From: Chrysophaeum taylorii
Lineage: Eukaryota; Sar; Pelagophyceae; Pelagomonadales; Pelagomonadaceae
Reading direction: 5' to 3'
Length of the DNA stretch: 64,000 nt
Assembly (NCBI GenBank): GCA_029834535.1
Contig: JAQMWT010000138.1
Location: 1 to 64,000, forward strand
Below are positions 9,500 through 20,429 of this stretch, piece by piece. Position 1 is the stretch's first letter, and every line of letters starts with the position of its first letter. The notes under the pieces are model-generated. The model was not told the origin of the DNA. It did no database searches and saw only the letters and a list, made by a program, of their open reading frames with translations. The translations under genes were made by a program, and so were the position numbers.

Positions 9500-10943
9500 T
9501 AGTCTAGCCTCGAGCGTTGTGTCGATAAGTGGTGCGTTAATGACTTGAGGGTTTTGAATGAGGACTTGTGCCGTCTGCGGGAGGTGCCTGGTGCCCGCAG
9601 CAGTTGGGGTCGAAGGCGCTTGAACTGGGTCGTCGAGACTGAAAGCGGGTGCGTTGGACGCTGACACAAGGGCGACCTGTTTCCAAACGAGAGACAATTG
9701 CCCGGTCGGTTCACGGAAGGCGTCGCCTCATCGCACCACGGCCCGCGGAGATGTGCGCGGAAGAGTACGTTTTCATCACGGATCGTCGACGTCGTGTCCG
9801 GCGCTGACTCCGCGATGTTTCGGTGATAATGAACATACGGAAGGTACTCCTTGTGATACTTCCGTTGGAAACTAGTCATCTTTCTGAAGAGTCAGAAAGA
9901 GAAGTCTTCGAAGGCTCAAGGCCTGCGACGTGGGCCTTCTACCACTGGGCGAAAGCAGCGAAGTCAAGCGAGTCAAGGGCGTTCGCACTGTTCGAGGTCA
10001 TAAGACAAGCGACGGCAGTTCTCGCAAAAAAGGGTGCATTCATCTTTGGCAGACACGCGCGTTGTCGGAATCACTGAACCCTAGACACCAGCGAGCCATC
10101 GGAGAGCGCGAGGCAGAATCGCGCGCCACAGCTCGCCATCCTCGGATGGACCAATGTCATTGCCATCACCATCGTCGTGAAGTTCGTCGGCGACATGCCG
10201 GCGGGGAGGAGGATGTAGAATGTAGACGTCCCTCGACGAGACAAAGGAAGGGATGAGCCGAGTCGTCTACCAGAACGCTGTCATCTCCTAAACCTCCTCA
10301 ACGAACCAGTAGTCGTACCAGCCACGATACATTGCCGACAGATCTCGATTGTCCACGGCCATGCCAAAGTTCCAATGGTAGTAGAAGCTTGTGAGAAGCA
10401 CTATCAGAAGGCGCGGCGAGTGCCTGGCCTGGGCGACAAGAAGGCTCGGATGGTGATGATGTCCTTCGGGCTGAAAAGTGCCACGGGTAGTGTGAACAAC
10501 CATTCCATCACGCGTTATATGCGCATAATGCTTTTAGCCTATCATTACTGTGAGACAGTGTCTTGTACAGATGTAACTGAGCTTAAATCTCAGTTTAATC
10601 GAAAGTTCAAGCCAACTTGAGAGCTTCGCGAAACTAGCCCCTGCATGCGGAGCTAACTCGGCCACTCATTGGTCGATGGTGACGCTTTCTGACGTGTCAT
10701 GCGGAGCTAACTACCAATCAGCGTTCGAGTTAGCTCGACTTAGCAGTCTTAATATAAAAACAGTGCCCGTCCGTCGACGTGCGAATTATTGGGATCGTTC
10801 GAAAAGTCGCGCGATGTTCTACTTAATCCTCGACTTCTATTTTCACGAATGGACAAAGCGAGCGACATCATGATGGTCGTCTTCGGATTGGGACTGTATA
10901 GGCATCAAAACTACATCTTCACTATCTTACTCTACGGTCTCTA
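9500..10943. other. Intergenic with short frames only
   Basis: Several 60-130 codon frames are present on both strands, none with a domain I can name, apart from the possible gene fragment at 10288-10503. A 15-base direct repeat (CATGCGGAGCTAACT) occurs at about 10643 and 10698. Confidence 0.4.
10288..10503 (-). CDS. Possible C-terminal exon or gene fragment
   Basis: The end of this minus-strand frame (YYHWNFGMAVDNRDLSAM, then YRGWYDYWFVEEV and stop) is rich in aromatic residues and looks like a real protein terminus. The His-rich start does not. It could be the last exon of a gene whose upstream part has been lost or lies in unrecognised exons. Function unknown. Confidence 0.25.
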   Translation of the reverse strand: MVVHTTRGTFQPEGHHHHPSLLVAQARHSPRLLIVLLTSFYYHWNFGMAVDNRDLSAMYRGWYDYWFVEEV

Positions 10944-13581
10944 TCACAAGTCCTCGACTAAGTCATCTCGTTTTTCTTCATCACATCTCCTGATACGCAG
11001 GGCGCGCTGGACAATCTGAGGCATGTCCTTGATGATGGCCATCTGCTCACTGAGCTCGGAAACGGCGCTTGTCAGAGCGTCAAGCTGTGTTCGAATGGTC
11101 GATAGATTGTCGATGCTTGTGACGTCGTGGTGCGAAGCCGCGAGCAGAGTTTGGAGTTCTGCTCTTCGCTTCGGGGAGTAAGAGTGCTTCACTCCTCGCT
11201 GAGAGTTTTCTGTCGAGTTGTCCGTCGTCTTAGATTCGCCGAGGTGTGCAACAGGGACAGGGTTGTGCTGCAGCGAAATTCCGTGAGTTGTCACTGCATC
11301 GTTCCGCAGCTTCTGGAGGACGGCCTGCTTACTCCAGAGTTTGGTCCGAACGAGGGCTTGGGCATTTAAACGGTAGCACACTTCTTGGGCCTTGGCTCTT
11401 GCCTTCGCCACTTCTTCCAGGTCTGATATTTGCTCTGCCGGAGTATCTTTCGACACGAAGACCTTCGTAGATTTGCTGCTTGTTCCGATCAACATTGAGG
11501 ATCTTCGACGAGACTGGATGTGTCTTTGCTCTTTGAGAGAATGTTCGGAAGGCGCCGTACGCCCAACGAGTGTGATGTTCTTTGGGCTCGAGAGCACATT
11601 CATGATCTCTTTGTGCCTGGCGGCTGCCATGTGTGCAAAGTTGGCCTCAGCAGCAGGGAAGTGTTGGACGACTTTTTTCAGAGAGTCGCGCGTGAGAGAA
11701 AACAACTCGCAGGGCACAACTGCTTTGACTGTGAACGGATGCTTCGCCTCGTGTTCCAAGAAGAGCGTGTATTCGGCGAAATAGTCCCCGGTTTCGACAA
11801 TTTTCACAATGATGTCCGGTTCAGACTCGAGAGCCACGGCAATGTTTTCGTCGTGGAACAACATTTCGCTGTGTCCAACGCTCAAAATGTACAGGTCCTT
11901 GCCAAACTGGTGCTCTTTGATGATTGGCTCGCCACGACTCGCCATTTGCGGCGTAAGTCGCAGGCTCAGTTGAGCCATGGCTTCTTCGCCGATATTGTTG
12001 AGGTCGCGCACGAAACGCATCCCCTTAAGCTTTGAATTGTTGATATATTGCATCACCTCAGCACGAAGGATGCCAGACATCTCGTCGAGGATCTGGGGCT
12101 CGTCCCTGCGTCACTCGTAGACGTCACTCGCAGGTACACGGAACACAGTTTTCACACCAGACTGTCGTTTGTCTCCACATGTGCGAGTAGTGCTCACGAA
12201 CTCGAACGCGAAGCGCGTGCGGTAGCTTGCGGTACTTCATGTAAGCCTGTGTCCAGACATAGTCTTGTCATAGACTTTGTGGGATAACGTAGACGCTGAG
12301 CTAAACGTTGATTGCGGCAATCTTTTCTTTGATCATTTCTGAACTCTTGTCTTCTTGCGTGATGATTGCCGTCACCTATGCCGCGTAAGTGACCACATGA
12401 TAAACATCACTCCGCTTTCGTTACCTCGCCCATAATGTACCCGAGACTGCACGTGCCGATGAACTGTACAATGATACTCCAGACCATTTCCTGAATCGTG
12501 AACGGAGTGACGTCGCCGTAGCCAACGGTCCTGCGCGCACGCCGGTTAGCACACACTTTGTTTGAGGTAGCCGAAAATAAGGCGCCGAGGGGAACGTCAG
12601 GGTAGATACGGCCCAGTATAAAGCAGCAACGTAAAGCCGCAACGTCGACGGCTCGGCGCAACTCTTGCTCTCGGCATGGCTCTTGCTTTCTACGGCCATG
12701 CACTTGTCGTACACGTATTCCGTGACCCAGCTGCGATTTCGGCTCTCGAGGATGTTTGGCCTCGAAGGGTTGGCCATAAACATCAAGGCACACGCCGCGA
12801 GGTGAGCAAGAACGATGATGAACACGACGAGTCTACCGAAGCGAATGACCTCGACCCGCGAGCTGCTCGGATTCGACTGCCACTGATCCATAGTCTTCAT
12901 CAATTTCATGAGGCGAAAGATGCGCAAGAGGCGCACGGTCTTGAGGACCTTAAGGACTTTGAGCAAAATTGCGAAGCGACCGATGGAATGTTTTGTGCCG
13001 CATGCACCATCCATAATGTAGAGGATATGATTAAAGGGCAGGCTCGCCACAAAATCTAGAGTGAACCATCCCCTGAAATATCTCTGCGCAATCAGCCATC
13101 TGTCGGTGCAGAGTTCGTTTCCGACGTAAACAGACGTCCGAAACGTGAGAAAACAGTCGCACAGGAGTAAGATGTCGAGCACGACATTGACCAGCTCCAG
13201 ACCATTTGTCCAGTGGTTCACACAGCGTTTTGGCACGAACGCGATTTGATATGGCGTGAGAATAACCGTGGCAATGATGACGAAAACCATCACCGAATCC
13301 CACAGTACCTTGAAGCTGCTCATCGGTTCTAAAAGAGGGAGCGCGCCGTCGATGCGATTCAACACGATGCCGCCGCAAGTCGAGATCCGCCGCGACGGAG
13401 GTCGATGGATCGGGATGCTTGGGACCCTCTTCTTGATCTTAAACCCACTAACGAACTTTGACAAGCTCTCGGGTACTTCCGGCACTGTGGTCACTGCTTG
13501 GGAGGCCAGCGGCTGCCCGTAGGTTTTCATGCGTTGCATTGTTCCCCGAATCTCTTTTTGAATTGCCGACAGCGACGCCAT
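10944..13581 (-). CDS. Voltage-gated K+ channel with cyclic-nucleotide-binding domain (803 aa)
   Basis: Five exons join exactly: 13581-12596, 12530-12425, 12375-12307, 12246-12158 and 12105-10944 (2,412 nt). The introns are 65, 49, 60 and 52 bases. The order is that of EAG/HCN-type plasma-membrane channels: six transmembrane segments from about residue 90; S4 LKVLKVLKTVRLLRIFRLMK with a basic residue every third position; the pore filter TVGYGDV restored across intron 1 (about residue 330); a C-linker (YIMGE / VTAIITQ, AYMKYRKLPHALRVRVREHY); then a CNBD from about residue 450. GYGD means K+ selectivity. In the CNBD phosphate-binding cassette the usual FGE...R is FAEYTLFLEHEAKHPF, so the Gly and the Arg that hold the cyclic nucleotide are absent and ligand gating is doubtful. 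The tail (about 550-803) is charged, ending in a coiled coil (TQLDALTSAVSELSEQMAII). The ATG at 13579-13581 is the first in frame. Confidence 0.92.
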
Positions 13582-15411
13582 GAGTCACGCCAGCAACTAG
13601 TTGAATGGTAGGATTTAAGGTCACTAACTCGACATATGGTTGAATTGTTGCATCTGACGTCGATCGCTCGAGTCCCTCTTACGGGTTGATCCACAAAGTC
13701 CCATCGCTTTCATTTGCATCATCGCGCCATCACGTAGATACACAGATATCTATTACACTCCGATTTGGTATGTATCTGAACAGATTTGAGATGCCGGGGC
13801 AAAGCCATGTGTGAAATCTCAAAATTGCGCCGCGCCGACCTCAAGCCAAGCCGAAGCACCCAGGTCATTTGGTGCCATCATGCACACATTCCTCTGCGTT
13901 CTGCCGCGCGCGACATGCCACGCCGGGAGCTTAGAGCCTCTAATTTTGCGCGCTCCAACTATCCAACAGGGCATAAAGAACGAAGGAGCATGCCCGCTTT
14001 GTTGTGAATGTCAAATGGCGCGCCGAAATTCGGCCGGTAGCGACGGTGACCCCGTCCTGAAACCCTATTGATTCGTCGTTAATGAGGTCCCACCCGCACC
14101 ATCGACATCCTGTCGAACCCCTAGAAAAGGTCGCGTTTCCTGAATTCACCCTGGTCGCTAACCATGCGTTTGCCATAGAGGACGATGCCTTCTGACCCTG
14201 CGACTTGCGAAGGCATCTGCCCTCCCGGTGTATGCCGGCACCTGTTCGCCTCCCGGGCGAGCCGGATGGAAGCCGGAAGTTACGCAGCGGGACGGTTGTG
14301 TCCGGGGGGACGCAGAAGGAAATGTTAATGACGAGTTGGTTGTCAGTTGAATCGCCGTGTCCGCGTCGTATGGTGATAGACGTGAAATCCCCCCCCACGC
14401 TCTCCTTTTTGCGCCCCTTGTCTGAATACCCTTTTTTTCTGATTCTGAACCCTCACGCCGATGGGATTAGCTTGCGCCCCGTGCGCAGAGCTGGCAAGTT
14501 AAGTAGAGCTGGCCAATATAGTCAGTTAGGTTCCTAATCCCCGAACCCTGAGCGGGATAACTCCGCCTTCCAGGCATCCCTTACGTCCCCACTAAATCCC
14601 ACAAAACCCCTGAACGCCCGTGCCCCCGCTCGCCCCCCCTCTTGGCAGTCGACTTTTAAACACCCTAAACCCCTGAACGCCCCGCTTGCTCCCGTTCGCC
14701 TCACCTTTCCTAGCAGTAGGTCATTTCGCACACAATCTGCACACAATCGCACTCCCCTCTTCAAGCGGCCGTCTTTGAAGAAACCATCGATTATGCCCCG
14801 CGGCTCAGCGATGACACCGAGGCCTCGGGATACATCCGCCTTCCAGCTAGCACTCACGTCCCCCTGTGTCAGTAACTCCTGTTTCGCTGGCCTTACCCCC
14901 TTTCCTTTGACGCTCCCCCCTTTGTCCCACAATACCATCGAAAGTCCAAACTCAGCGCCCACTCAACGCCATCATCAGGCGTTACATTAACCAGCCTAAC
15001 TAACCGTCATGTTTCGACCGAGTATGGCGTCGGGTTGGTAGTGTGTGCCGCCGAGAGACAAGCCCCGTTCCCTGTCCGGCATCTTCGAGTAGACGAGGGC
15101 AAAAGCCGTAGCAGGGTGAGGCCAGCGGAGCAAGAGTCGCTGCTACACCCTCAATCTCTGAACACCCAGCGTGCTCCTGTTCGCACCCCCCACCTCTTAG
15201 CAGTCGACCTTTACAAACCCCATTGATAGGAAGCCTATATATCTAGGTGCAGGATTGTTTGCTTTGGCGTCAATTGATTCCCTCGCATACCTGTACAACG
15301 TCAGAAGATTCGAAACCGTACCAACGCCTTGGAGATATGCTCATCGTGACCAACGAGGTGCACAAACAAACCCGAGAAGAAGGCCATCGCTAAGTAAAGA
15401 AGACTGGTGCA
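13582..15411. other. Intergenic, repeat-containing
   Basis: No gene recognised. From 14560 to 15230 it holds related C-rich segments (CCCTGAACGCCC, CTTGCTCCCGTTCGCC) ending in the dispersed motif AGCAGTCGAC at 14639-14660 and 15193-15215. The two stretches look like diverged copies of one repeat. Confidence 0.5.
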
Positions 15412-17610
15412 ATGGCATTTTCATTGTTCTTGCTGGGTCGACGGATGAGCAGACATGGATGGAACAAATTGATGACGAAAAGTCTGTTCAAGGGAACCGC
15501 TTTCCTATTGCTCATATCCGTGGTAACGACTATGATCGTAGATACGGTCGTAACATCGAACGAGCATTGGGGGCTTGTAGAATCGGCACGTTCGCGCCAT
15601 GGCCGCCGGCAATTGCTGGCGAGCAACCACACTGACACAGACGATGATGACGACGCGTGCACGTGGGATGGGAGGCAGTCAAATCAAGGGCCATCATGGA
15701 CAATATTCTGGGCGTCTCTGGTGCTTTATCTCTTTATTGCAGTTGCGATCGTGTGCGACGAACTCTTTGTACCGGCGCTTGAAGTGATCGCATCTAAATG
15801 GAATTTATCAGACGACGTTGCGGGTGCCACACTCATGGCGGCAGGAGGCTCGGCTCCGGAGCTTGCGACGAGTTTCATTGGGACATTCATGGGATCCGAC
15901 ATCGGTTTTGGTACTATTGTTGGGTCGGCGGTATTCAATGTCCTTTTCGTCATTGGCATGTGCGCGCTTTTTACACCTGTAGAACTCGTTCCGCTGCGCC
16001 TCACGTGGTGGCCCCTGGCGCGCGACTGTGTGTATTACGTCGTGACGCTGTTCACACTTGCGTGCTGGTTTCAATTTCCAAAGAGCAGTAAGCCACAGAT
16101 TCGGCTCTGGGAGGCGTTTATGCAGCTCGGCATGTACTTGGGATATGTTGTGCTTATGTCGCAGAACGAACGCCTCGAGGCGCTCGTGAACAATGCGTTC
16201 GCGCGTGGCTGCCCACGTGTGTTCCCGACATCGCAGGGACGCGTCGAAGCTACCGCCGCTTCTCGAGTCGATGACACTCCTGACGACGTTGCCGTCGAAA
16301 CTCGACCTTCACAGAACACTCAGGAAAGCGCCGACAGCGAAGGGTTCAGGCGGTCAACGACGTCACTATTCGTGCAGTCGCGACGATCGTTCGCGCTGTG
16401 TCGGCCCACTGGCTTCCGCGCGGGAATATTGCAACTGCTGATGGGCGAGGGTGGTAGCATCTCGAAGACAACAGGCGTCGCTGTCGTGGCTGAAATCGCC
16501 GGGGACTTGAATGCGACGTTTTCCAAGCTCGATCAAGATGACAACGGGCGTCTGGACCTTGGAGAGCTCAAAAGCCTGATGCTCATGCTCGGAGGGGACG
16601 AGGGCGACTACACCGATGAAAAGGTCGCGACCCTGCGCCACGAGCTAGACACGAATAACGACGGTTTTGTTTCAAAGGCAGAGTTCAGCACTTGGTATAT
16701 TAAGTCCGAGAATCGTCTCAAGCACCAAGCCAAGTGGCTCTTCGACCAGTTTGACACCGATCACGACGGGCTTGTGCACGCCGTCGATGTCAGCGAGCTC
16801 ATCAAGGCGGTCGCGAGCCCGAGTGCGGATTTTGTCGGCCTAACGCCCAACGTGCAAGCCGCGGTCGACGAGTTCGCGACCGAAGTCGCTCGAGGCGGTA
16901 CCGGCTGCAATTTCACCCAGTTTCAACAATGGTACGAAAAAACAGAATTTTGGCAGCAGGCCAAGACGGAAGCCGAGGTCGCTGGGAATGCCGCCGAAGG
17001 TCTATTTCAGTCCGTTCTCCGGCAGTTGGCCGAATTTCCGGATATGGCCATGTGCGAAAGGATTATTTTCGTCGTTTTGCTGCCGCTCAACATGACCCTC
17101 GCGCTCACCATTCCCGACTGCCGTCAGCCCGGGAAAGAGCACCGCTGTTACCTGACGTTCCTCATGTCGATCGCGTGGATCGGCGGCTTCTCGTGGTACA
17201 TGGTCGTGGGCATCACCAACATTGGCGAACAGCTTGGCATCTCCACCTTCATCATGGGACTCACTTTTTTGGCCGCAGGAACGAGTGTCCCTGATATGCT
17301 GTCGTCGGTCGTCGTTGCCAGGCAAGGTAAAGGGGACATGGCCGTCTCATCGTCAATAGGCAGCAATATCTTCGACGTAGGCGTCGGCCTCCCGCTCCCG
17401 TGGATCTTCTATACTCTTGTTTCTTACCCCAAGCCCATCGTCGTCTGCAACGACGGTCTCGCAATATCAATCGCCATTCTACTGGGCATGGTCATCGTCG
17501 TCATAAGCTCAGTCGTTGCTGCAGACTGGAAAATGAGCCACGCACTCGGGTGCTTCATGTTCCTGCTGTATGTGGTCTATGTCATCCAAGAGATATACAG
17601 GGCAGACTAA
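15412..17610 (+). CDS. K+-dependent Na+/Ca2+ exchanger (NCKX type) with EF hands (732 aa)
   Basis: A single exon. Alpha-1 repeat at about residues 138-160 (GATLMAAGGSAPELATSF) and alpha-2 at about 616-665 (LTFLAAGTSVPDMLSSV, then GSNIFDVGVG) form the ion-binding core. The Asp of GSNIFD is the residue linked to K+ dependence in NCKX proteins. Hydrophobic segments flank both repeats. The first (TAFLLLISVVTTMIV, residues 30-45) may be a signal anchor, followed by an acidic loop (HTDTDDDDDAC). The large cytosolic loop carries three EF-hand-like motifs: DQDDNGRLDLGE (about 373), DTNNDGFVSKAE (about 412) and DTDHDGLVHAVD (about 444). The first two have all expected oxygen ligands. EF hands in the loop would let cytosolic Ca2+ regulate export directly; animal NCKX proteins lack them. 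It likely acts at the plasma membrane or an acidic store. Confidence 0.93.
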   Translation: MAFSLFLLGRRMSRHGWNKLMTKSLFKGTAFLLLISVVTTMIVDTVVTSNEHWGLVESARSRHGRRQLLASNHTDTDDDDDACTWDGRQSNQGPSWTIFWASLVLYLFIAVAIVCDELFVPALEVIASKWNLSDDVAGATLMAAGGSAPELATSFIGTFMGSDIGFGTIVGSAVFNVLFVIGMCALFTPVELVPLRLTWWPLARDCVYYVVTLFTLACWFQFPKSSKPQIRLWEAFMQLGMYLGYVVLMSQNERLEALVNNAFARGCPRVFPTSQGRVEATAASRVDDTPDDVAVETRPSQNTQESADSEGFRRSTTSLFVQSRRSFALCRPTGFRAGILQLLMGEGGSISKTTGVAVVAEIAGDLNATFSKLDQDDNGRLDLGELKSLMLMLGGDEGDYTDEKVATLRHELDTNNDGFVSKAEFSTWYIKSENRLKHQAKWLFDQFDTDHDGLVHAVDVSELIKAVASPSADFVGLTPNVQAAVDEFATEVARGGTGCNFTQFQQWYEKTEFWQQAKTEAEVAGNAAEGLFQSVLRQLAEFPDMAMCERIIFVVLLPLNMTLALTIPDCRQPGKEHRCYLTFLMSIAWIGGFSWYMVVGITNIGEQLGISTFIMGLTFLAAGTSVPDMLSSVVVARQGKGDMAVSSSIGSNIFDVGVGLPLPWIFYTLVSYPKPIVVCNDGLAISIAILLGMVIVVISSVVAADWKMSHALGCFMFLLYVVYVIQEIYRAD

Positions 17611-18004
17611 AGCGCATTGCCAGTGCTGGATGATCGGAATAATAGCTAGATTTGACACCGCGCGCGCGCCAACTAGGACACTGGTCAATCTGATCACCGC
17701 GAGGCCCCTTCCATTGAAAGGCCACTGTGACAGCCGTTGCCACAGTGTAAGGTGCCTCTAGTTTGCACTCCCCTAAGGCCGTCTCGCGAGTCTCAAGAAG
17801 CACCGACTCACACTACAACAAACCCTGAAAAGCGCATATTGTGGTAATGAGAACGAGTAAGTAGCTCCGGCGAGAGGCACTTGTCTTCATACGGAGAGAC
17901 CTCTTCAATCGATATAAATGGAGAGACCTGTTTTTTAGATATGAATGCGCGCTGCGGGCGGTGTCTGAGCGAAGACGAAATCACATCGTCGTTGCACGAA
18001 GATT
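17611..18004. other. Convergent intergenic gap
   Basis: A short space between the 3' ends of the exchanger (+) and the ankyrin gene (-). A near-repeat, GGAGAGACCT-TT, occurs at 17895 and 17920. Nothing else seen. Confidence 0.4.
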
Positions 18005-19315
18005 TTAGTAGCACGTTCCATCGAGATAGCAGCGATTGAGCTGCATTGAACAATGGCAAAGTGGATTGCCGTAAGTCGAGCACGACGTCGGAAAGACGGG
18101 GAAGATGGCTATGTTATCGTCGTTAAGTCGAAATTGGTAATCGGCGTTCGGCGGGTTCTTGAGAATTTCGAAGACTTGGGCGTAGTCTTTCGACTTCCTG
18201 GTGTTTTCGTAGGCTTTGCCATTGCGCTTCGTGGCTATGAGTCCAGCGTTGCAATGGGCAAGTGGAGTCCTTCCTTCCTTATCGGGTTCGTGAGGGTCCG
18301 CGCCAAAGTGCAGCAGTAGCCGCAGGCACAAAGGGCAGCCTAAGGCGGCAGCGATGTGGGCTGGTTGGCGGCCATCGCTGTCGAAGATGGTGGGAGAAGC
18401 CTCGAGGTCGTCCAGGAGCACTTTCATTGCGTCGAGGTAGCCATAGCAGGTCGCAATGTGAAGCGCGGTCCTTGGATTATCGTGCGCCACGTGCGATTTG
18501 GTGGCCGAGACGCATGAAAGATAAGCAGCGTCGAACGTCTTGGCATCTACCAGCCCTTTGAATGCCCGAAAGTCGGCGGCGACACGCAGCAGCGCGACAT
18601 CGTTGCCGACGGTGGCGATGTGCAAAGAGGTGTAGCCGGCGTCTGTCCGTTGCTCGGCCTCCTCGCGTAGTAGGCCGGCGTTGGCCCAATAATGCGCCAC
18701 CGCACGAAACGCGTCGGATGCACTCGCCTCGGCGGCGCGCAACAACAACGACCGCCGCTGACGCAGCAACTGCCTCTCGTGGCCGACAAATTTCAGCAGC
18801 GTGCGAACAGCGTCGCTGCGATTACAACTGACAGCAAGCTCTAACGCGGTGTCTTGGTCGTGGTTTTGAGCCCAGATATCCACCCCAGCGATGCAAAGGG
18901 CGCGTATTTCGTTGACGTGGTTGCAGCGCACGCACTCGTGGAGCCGCGTCTCGCCGTGGACGGAGCGCAGCGCGGCGCCAAAATGGCGTTCCCCTCTCGC
19001 AAAGTCTGGCTGCTCTGCACACAAAACGCCGACGCTCAGCCCGGCCTCGACATTGTCGTCTTGGATTAGAGCTTCGCGAAGCGCATCCTGATACTCGCGA
19101 ACTGCCCTCCTCATCGCCGCCACGGGCGACCGGCGCCAGTCTCCATGGATCGCCTGTTGCAACTCGCTGCGTTTCAGCATCGTCCGCAGGTGCCGCCGCG
19201 CACTCATAGCTTGCGACTCGTCCACTTCTTCCTCCTCTTGAGACTCACTCAACAGTTCCAGGAATCGAAACGACTCGCTCCAACTCAGTTGTCTTTTCCT
19301 GCCGCCTCGAGACAT
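18005..19315 (-). CDS. Ankyrin-repeat protein (436 aa)
   Basis: One exon from the ATG at 19313-19315. The basic, Ser-rich start (MSRGGRKRQLSWSESFRFLE) and an acidic helix (LSESQEEEEVDESQAM) precede ankyrin-type repeats. The clearest are GETRLHECVRCNHVNEIRAL, GYTSLHIATVGNDVALLRVA, RTALHIATCYGYLDAMKVLL, GRQPAHIAAALGCPLCLRLL and GRTPLAHCNAG. The C-terminal 70 residues have no repeat. Ankyrin stacks bind partner proteins; no catalytic domain is fused, so the partner and role cannot be read from sequence. Confidence 0.85.
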   Translation of the reverse strand: MSRGGRKRQLSWSESFRFLELLSESQEEEEVDESQAMSARRHLRTMLKRSELQQAIHGDWRRSPVAAMRRAVREYQDALREALIQDDNVEAGLSVGVLCAEQPDFARGERHFGAALRSVHGETRLHECVRCNHVNEIRALCIAGVDIWAQNHDQDTALELAVSCNRSDAVRTLLKFVGHERQLLRQRRSLLLRAAEASASDAFRAVAHYWANAGLLREEAEQRTDAGYTSLHIATVGNDVALLRVAADFRAFKGLVDAKTFDAAYLSCVSATKSHVAHDNPRTALHIATCYGYLDAMKVLLDDLEASPTIFDSDGRQPAHIAAALGCPLCLRLLLHFGADPHEPDKEGRTPLAHCNAGLIATKRNGKAYENTRKSKDYAQVFEILKNPPNADYQFRLNDDNIAIFPVFPTSCSTYGNPLCHCSMQLNRCYLDGTCY

Positions 19316-20429
19316 CTCAGCTGCTTGTCGTTATTGGGGTCCGCGCGGATTCCTCAGCGGTTCCTGCATTCCTATCCTATGTTTCGGGATGTTACTGAAG
19401 ATGTTCTGAATTAATTATTAACCGGCATTAGATTTAGAATTCAGTTGTCGGGCCTTCCTCTCTAAGGGCCCTCACTTCGCCTTCCCCGCGGCTTGGCAAA
19501 GACCCCAATTAGGCCTCGGTGTAAATTCGCCTTCGAGGTACCACCCACTGGTACCTAGGCTGACTGAGCCACTCACACCTTCTCAAAATACGAACAAGCC
19601 CCTTGCGCGTACCACCTCACGCCCCTTCTTAGCAGCCGCCTCTTTAAATCCCAGCGTCGTTACTAAGCACCCCGCACGCACCACCGCACTCCACTTTTTT
19701 GCACCATCGTAGTGTGGGCCATGAGATACCGAACCTCAATCGCCGGCGACGAAGTACAAGGTGACGAAGTACTTCGTCACGGGTGATCAACTTTTTTCAC
19801 ACTCCGTCACGGGTGATCAACTTCTTTCACCGGATGATACCAGCGATCAATCGAGATTAACCTGGATTGACCGGAGCCAACTCTACTACGATGGCTGTTG
19901 GCTCCCACAAAACGGCCCTACATCGCTCAAATTCGACTCGTGCACTCGCAGCGGGCTGTTGGTGTGCGCAGTGGGACGACGACGCCGCCTTGTCGATCGA
20001 CGTGCTCGGACTTGGAGCACCCAGGGACGTCATGGACAAGGGCGGCAGCCCTCAGAGTGCCGTACACGCTCACGTGGGCAAGCCCGGTACATCACCATTT
20101 TCGACCTGGAGAGATGGAAGCAGAACAAGATGATCTCCTCCCTCGCCGAATGGCGCGTCACCGGCCGCATCCAGCTTCGCAAGATCGTCCCCATCGCCTA
20201 GGGCCGCGACATGCTCGCCGTCCAGTCTGTCGACGTCGAGCGCAGCTGCAAGGCTCACAAGGTCACCCACACCAAGGGCCGCGCCTGCCTCCATACCTAT
20301 TATTCGGTTGCACCACGACAATCCTGTCAATGGTGGTCAAGTGGGGCGTGAAAGCACTGTTCAGGCAATTTTGTAGCGCTTTTGGTGGCCTCACATGTCA
20401 AACGAAGTTGGGGCTTTTATAGCTCAGAG
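19316..20429. other. Intergenic before a retroelement fossil
   Basis: Carries one dispersed AGCAGYCG motif (19626-19648), a 20-base perfect palindrome (19761-19780) and a two-unit tandem repeat with period about 30 (GTCACGGGTGATCAACTT at 19777 and 19806). A GC-rich stretch at 19880-20300 has codon-like periodicity in more than one frame but no recognisable protein; it may be a decayed gene. Confidence 0.45.
19761..19780. repeat. Perfect 20-bp palindrome followed by tandem repeats
   Basis: GTGACGAAGTACTTCGTCAC reads identically on both strands. Its right half (CGTCAC) starts the ~30-bp tandem unit CGTCACGGGTGATCAACTT that is repeated at 19806. It could be a hairpin or a dimeric protein-binding site. 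Confidence 0.8.
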
